Source: Sphingobacteriales bacterium (GTDB lineage: Bacteria; Bacteroidota; Bacteroidia; Sphingobacteriales; Sphingobacteriaceae). From it: DNA of 46,534 nt. A program made the position numbers and the translations under genes. Below, piece by piece: positions 45,601 through 46,534 of the stretch. The stretch covers positions 1 through 46,534 of the forward strand of contig JAATFQ010000275.1 in assembly GCA_015655115.1 (NCBI GenBank), read 5' to 3'. Below the pieces are notes generated by a model that worked only from the letters and a program-made list of their open reading frames with translations, did not search any database and was not told the DNA's origin. Within the stretch, counting starts at the first letter, position 1. Every line of letters begins with the position of its first letter.

Positions 45601-46287
45601 ATGAAACTTATGAATTTTTCAACAGTTAAAGCAGCCGTAATTTTAAGTGCAGGATTATTTTTATCTGCATCTGTGTCGGCCCAGGATAAAGAGCAAAAGA
45701 AAGTAGAAGCGGCAACTACCGTACTTTCGGATTTCAGTAAAATGAAAGAGAGCATACCATCAGAATTACTTGCTGTTACGCAGGGGATCATTGTTGTTCC
45801 CAAGCTGATCAATGCAGGTTTTGTGGTGGGTGGAAAGCGCGGTAAAGGTTTAGCTATGGTTAAAAAAGCAGACGGAACATGGAGCAATCCTGTATTTGTG
45901 ACCATCACTGGCGGAAGTGTAGGTGCTCAGATAGGTGTTCAGGCGGTAGACCTGATCCTGATTTTCAAAAACAGCAAAAGCTTGACTGAAATTAAGAACA
46001 GCAGCTTTACTTTAGGCGGTGACCTTTCTGTAGCTGCGGGACCCGTAGGAAGAAGCTCTACAGCAAGTACAGATTATAAACTGGAAGCTGAAGTATATTC
46101 TTATTCGAGAAGTAAAGGTTTGTTTGCAGGGATAACACTGAATGGTGCATCACTTGCAGTAGATAGCCAGGCCAACGCAAATTTCTATGGAAAAACGATC
46201 AGTGCCAATACGATATTTAATGCATCGGCGAGTACTTCAGCGCCTGTAAAAGAACTGAAAAGTACATTGGTAGGAATGAAAAAATAA
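45601..46287 (+). CDS. SYLF (Ysc84-like) lipid-binding domain protein, secreted
   Basis: 228 aa from the ATG at 45601. A signal peptide (MKLMNFSTVKAAVILSAGLF, ending at SAQ) is followed by the SYLF domain: ATTVLSDFSKMKESIPSELL, GGSVGAQIGVQAVDLILIFKN, DLSVAAGPVGRSSTAS and YSRSKGLFAGITLNGASL. SYLF proteins bind phosphoinositides or other lipids in eukaryotes; bacterial roles are unclear. Monocistronic, as a strong terminator follows. Confidence 0.88.
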   Translation: MKLMNFSTVKAAVILSAGLFLSASVSAQDKEQKKVEAATTVLSDFSKMKESIPSELLAVTQGIIVVPKLINAGFVVGGKRGKGLAMVKKADGTWSNPVFVTITGGSVGAQIGVQAVDLILIFKNSKSLTEIKNSSFTLGGDLSVAAGPVGRSSTASTDYKLEAEVYSYSRSKGLFAGITLNGASLAVDSQANANFYGKTISANTIFNASASTSAPVKELKSTLVGMKK

Positions 46288-46291
46288 TCTT

Positions 46292-46305
46292 AACGTGTAC
46301 ACGTT
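46292..46305. repeat. Perfect 14-bp palindrome
   Basis: AACGTGTACACGTT lies 5 bp after the SYLF stop and 6 bp before the terminator stem. It could be a protein-binding site; chance is possible. Confidence 0.4.
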
Positions 46306-46311
46306 TATTTG

Positions 46312-46345
46312 AAGGGCTATCTCGAAGGAGATAGCCCTTTTGTTT
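46312..46345 (+). terminator. Intrinsic terminator after the SYLF gene
   Basis: AAGGGCTATCTC (46312-46323) pairs with GAGATAGCCCTT (46328-46339) over a GAAG loop, then a T-rich tail. Confidence 0.9.
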
Positions 46346-46473
46346 TTCCGGAATAACTTAAACGTAGGGTACCGGGCATTTTAAAAGTAGGAAATTGGAC
46401 ATTTGGCCTGAAAATCAAAATAGATAAAACTCTTCAAAACAAGCTTTGTTTGCAATTTATAAACTCATATGAT

Positions 46474-46534
46474 ATGGCTAAGTATTCAAAAAAAGCAGGT
46501 GAAAAAGTCGAAGACACCATGCATGAAATGAAAG
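46474..46534 (+). CDS. DUF6496-like small protein, 5' fragment
   Basis: ATG at 46474 gives MAKYSKKAGEKVEDTMHEMK before the window ends. The start resembles the short DUF6496 proteins of Bacteroidota. The rest is outside the window. Confidence 0.55.
   Translation, partial: MAKYSKKAGEKVEDTMHEMK

Overview
The window looks like chromosomal DNA of a Bacteroidota bacterium, most likely a Pedobacter-like member of the Sphingobacteriaceae. The signs are Bacteroidota-type promoters (TTTG, a spacer of about 17-19 bp, then TAnnTTTG), A-rich leaders instead of Shine-Dalgarno sites, a GLPGLI-type protein, a head-GIN (DUF2807) lipoprotein, a GNAT-nitrilase fusion and the futalosine route to menaquinone. 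The assignment rests on family recognition, not on a database search. I saw no phage, insertion sequence, CRISPR array, tRNA or rRNA.

Layout. 1-3190 (minus): a methionine operon, metY-metX-hom, behind a consensus promoter, a SAM-I (S-box) riboswitch and two leader ORFs. The first leader ORF ends in three Cys codons and a Met codon. 3280-4951: a trans-sulfuration PLP enzyme divergent from a lipocalin-like lipoprotein. 5092-8893: carotenoid operon crtI-crtB-unknown-idi-crtZ, without a lycopene cyclase. 9031-11688: futalosine menaquinone genes mqnE and mqnA with a histidine phosphatase. 11787-18343: mutS, an NlpC/P60 lipoprotein, a 40-aa membrane peptide, a DnaQ-like exonuclease and an M1 metallopeptidase. 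18345-18560: an 87-nt palindrome and five exact 17-bp tandem units. 18748-24916: queG, a small membrane protein, GNAT-nitrilase, ruvB, a 3-hydroxyacyl-CoA dehydrogenase, pdxH and a YqgE/AlgH protein. 25055-25895: a Panacea (DUF4065) gene paired with a two-helix membrane protein, which resembles a toxin-antitoxin pair. 25940-33650: purEK, a flavoprotein, a RecQ-family helicase, a DUF2807 lipoprotein, a UMF1 transporter and a LutA-like protein. 33719-34803: a 103-bp tandemly duplicated leader in front of a GLPGLI-type secreted protein. 34855-41148: sufBCDSE, a SufT-like gene and a SufR-like regulator. 41298-45447: a non-phosphorylating deoxy-sugar (probably L-fucose) pathway. 45601-46534: a SYLF-domain protein and the start of a DUF6496-like gene.

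How the genes work together. The metY-metX-hom block converts aspartate semialdehyde to homocysteine by direct sulfhydrylation and can sense SAM, with a possible second check on Cys/Met-tRNA charging. The crt genes lead from GGPP to lycopene, and CrtZ implies hydroxylated cyclic carotenoids if a cyclase is encoded elsewhere. The suf operon carries its own probable Fe-S-sensing repressor as its last gene. The UxaA-SDR-FAH-SDR cluster fits L-fucose to pyruvate and lactate, but lactonase and transporter are not in view and the putative fucose dehydrogenase lacks the usual catalytic lysine.

The most interesting points are the metY leader, the 103-bp duplicated leader encoding twin 21-residue hydrophobic peptides, the catalytic Lys-to-Asn change in the second SDR, the Panacea pair, the 15-bp repeat that extends MetX, and the promoter nested in a terminator ahead of suf.
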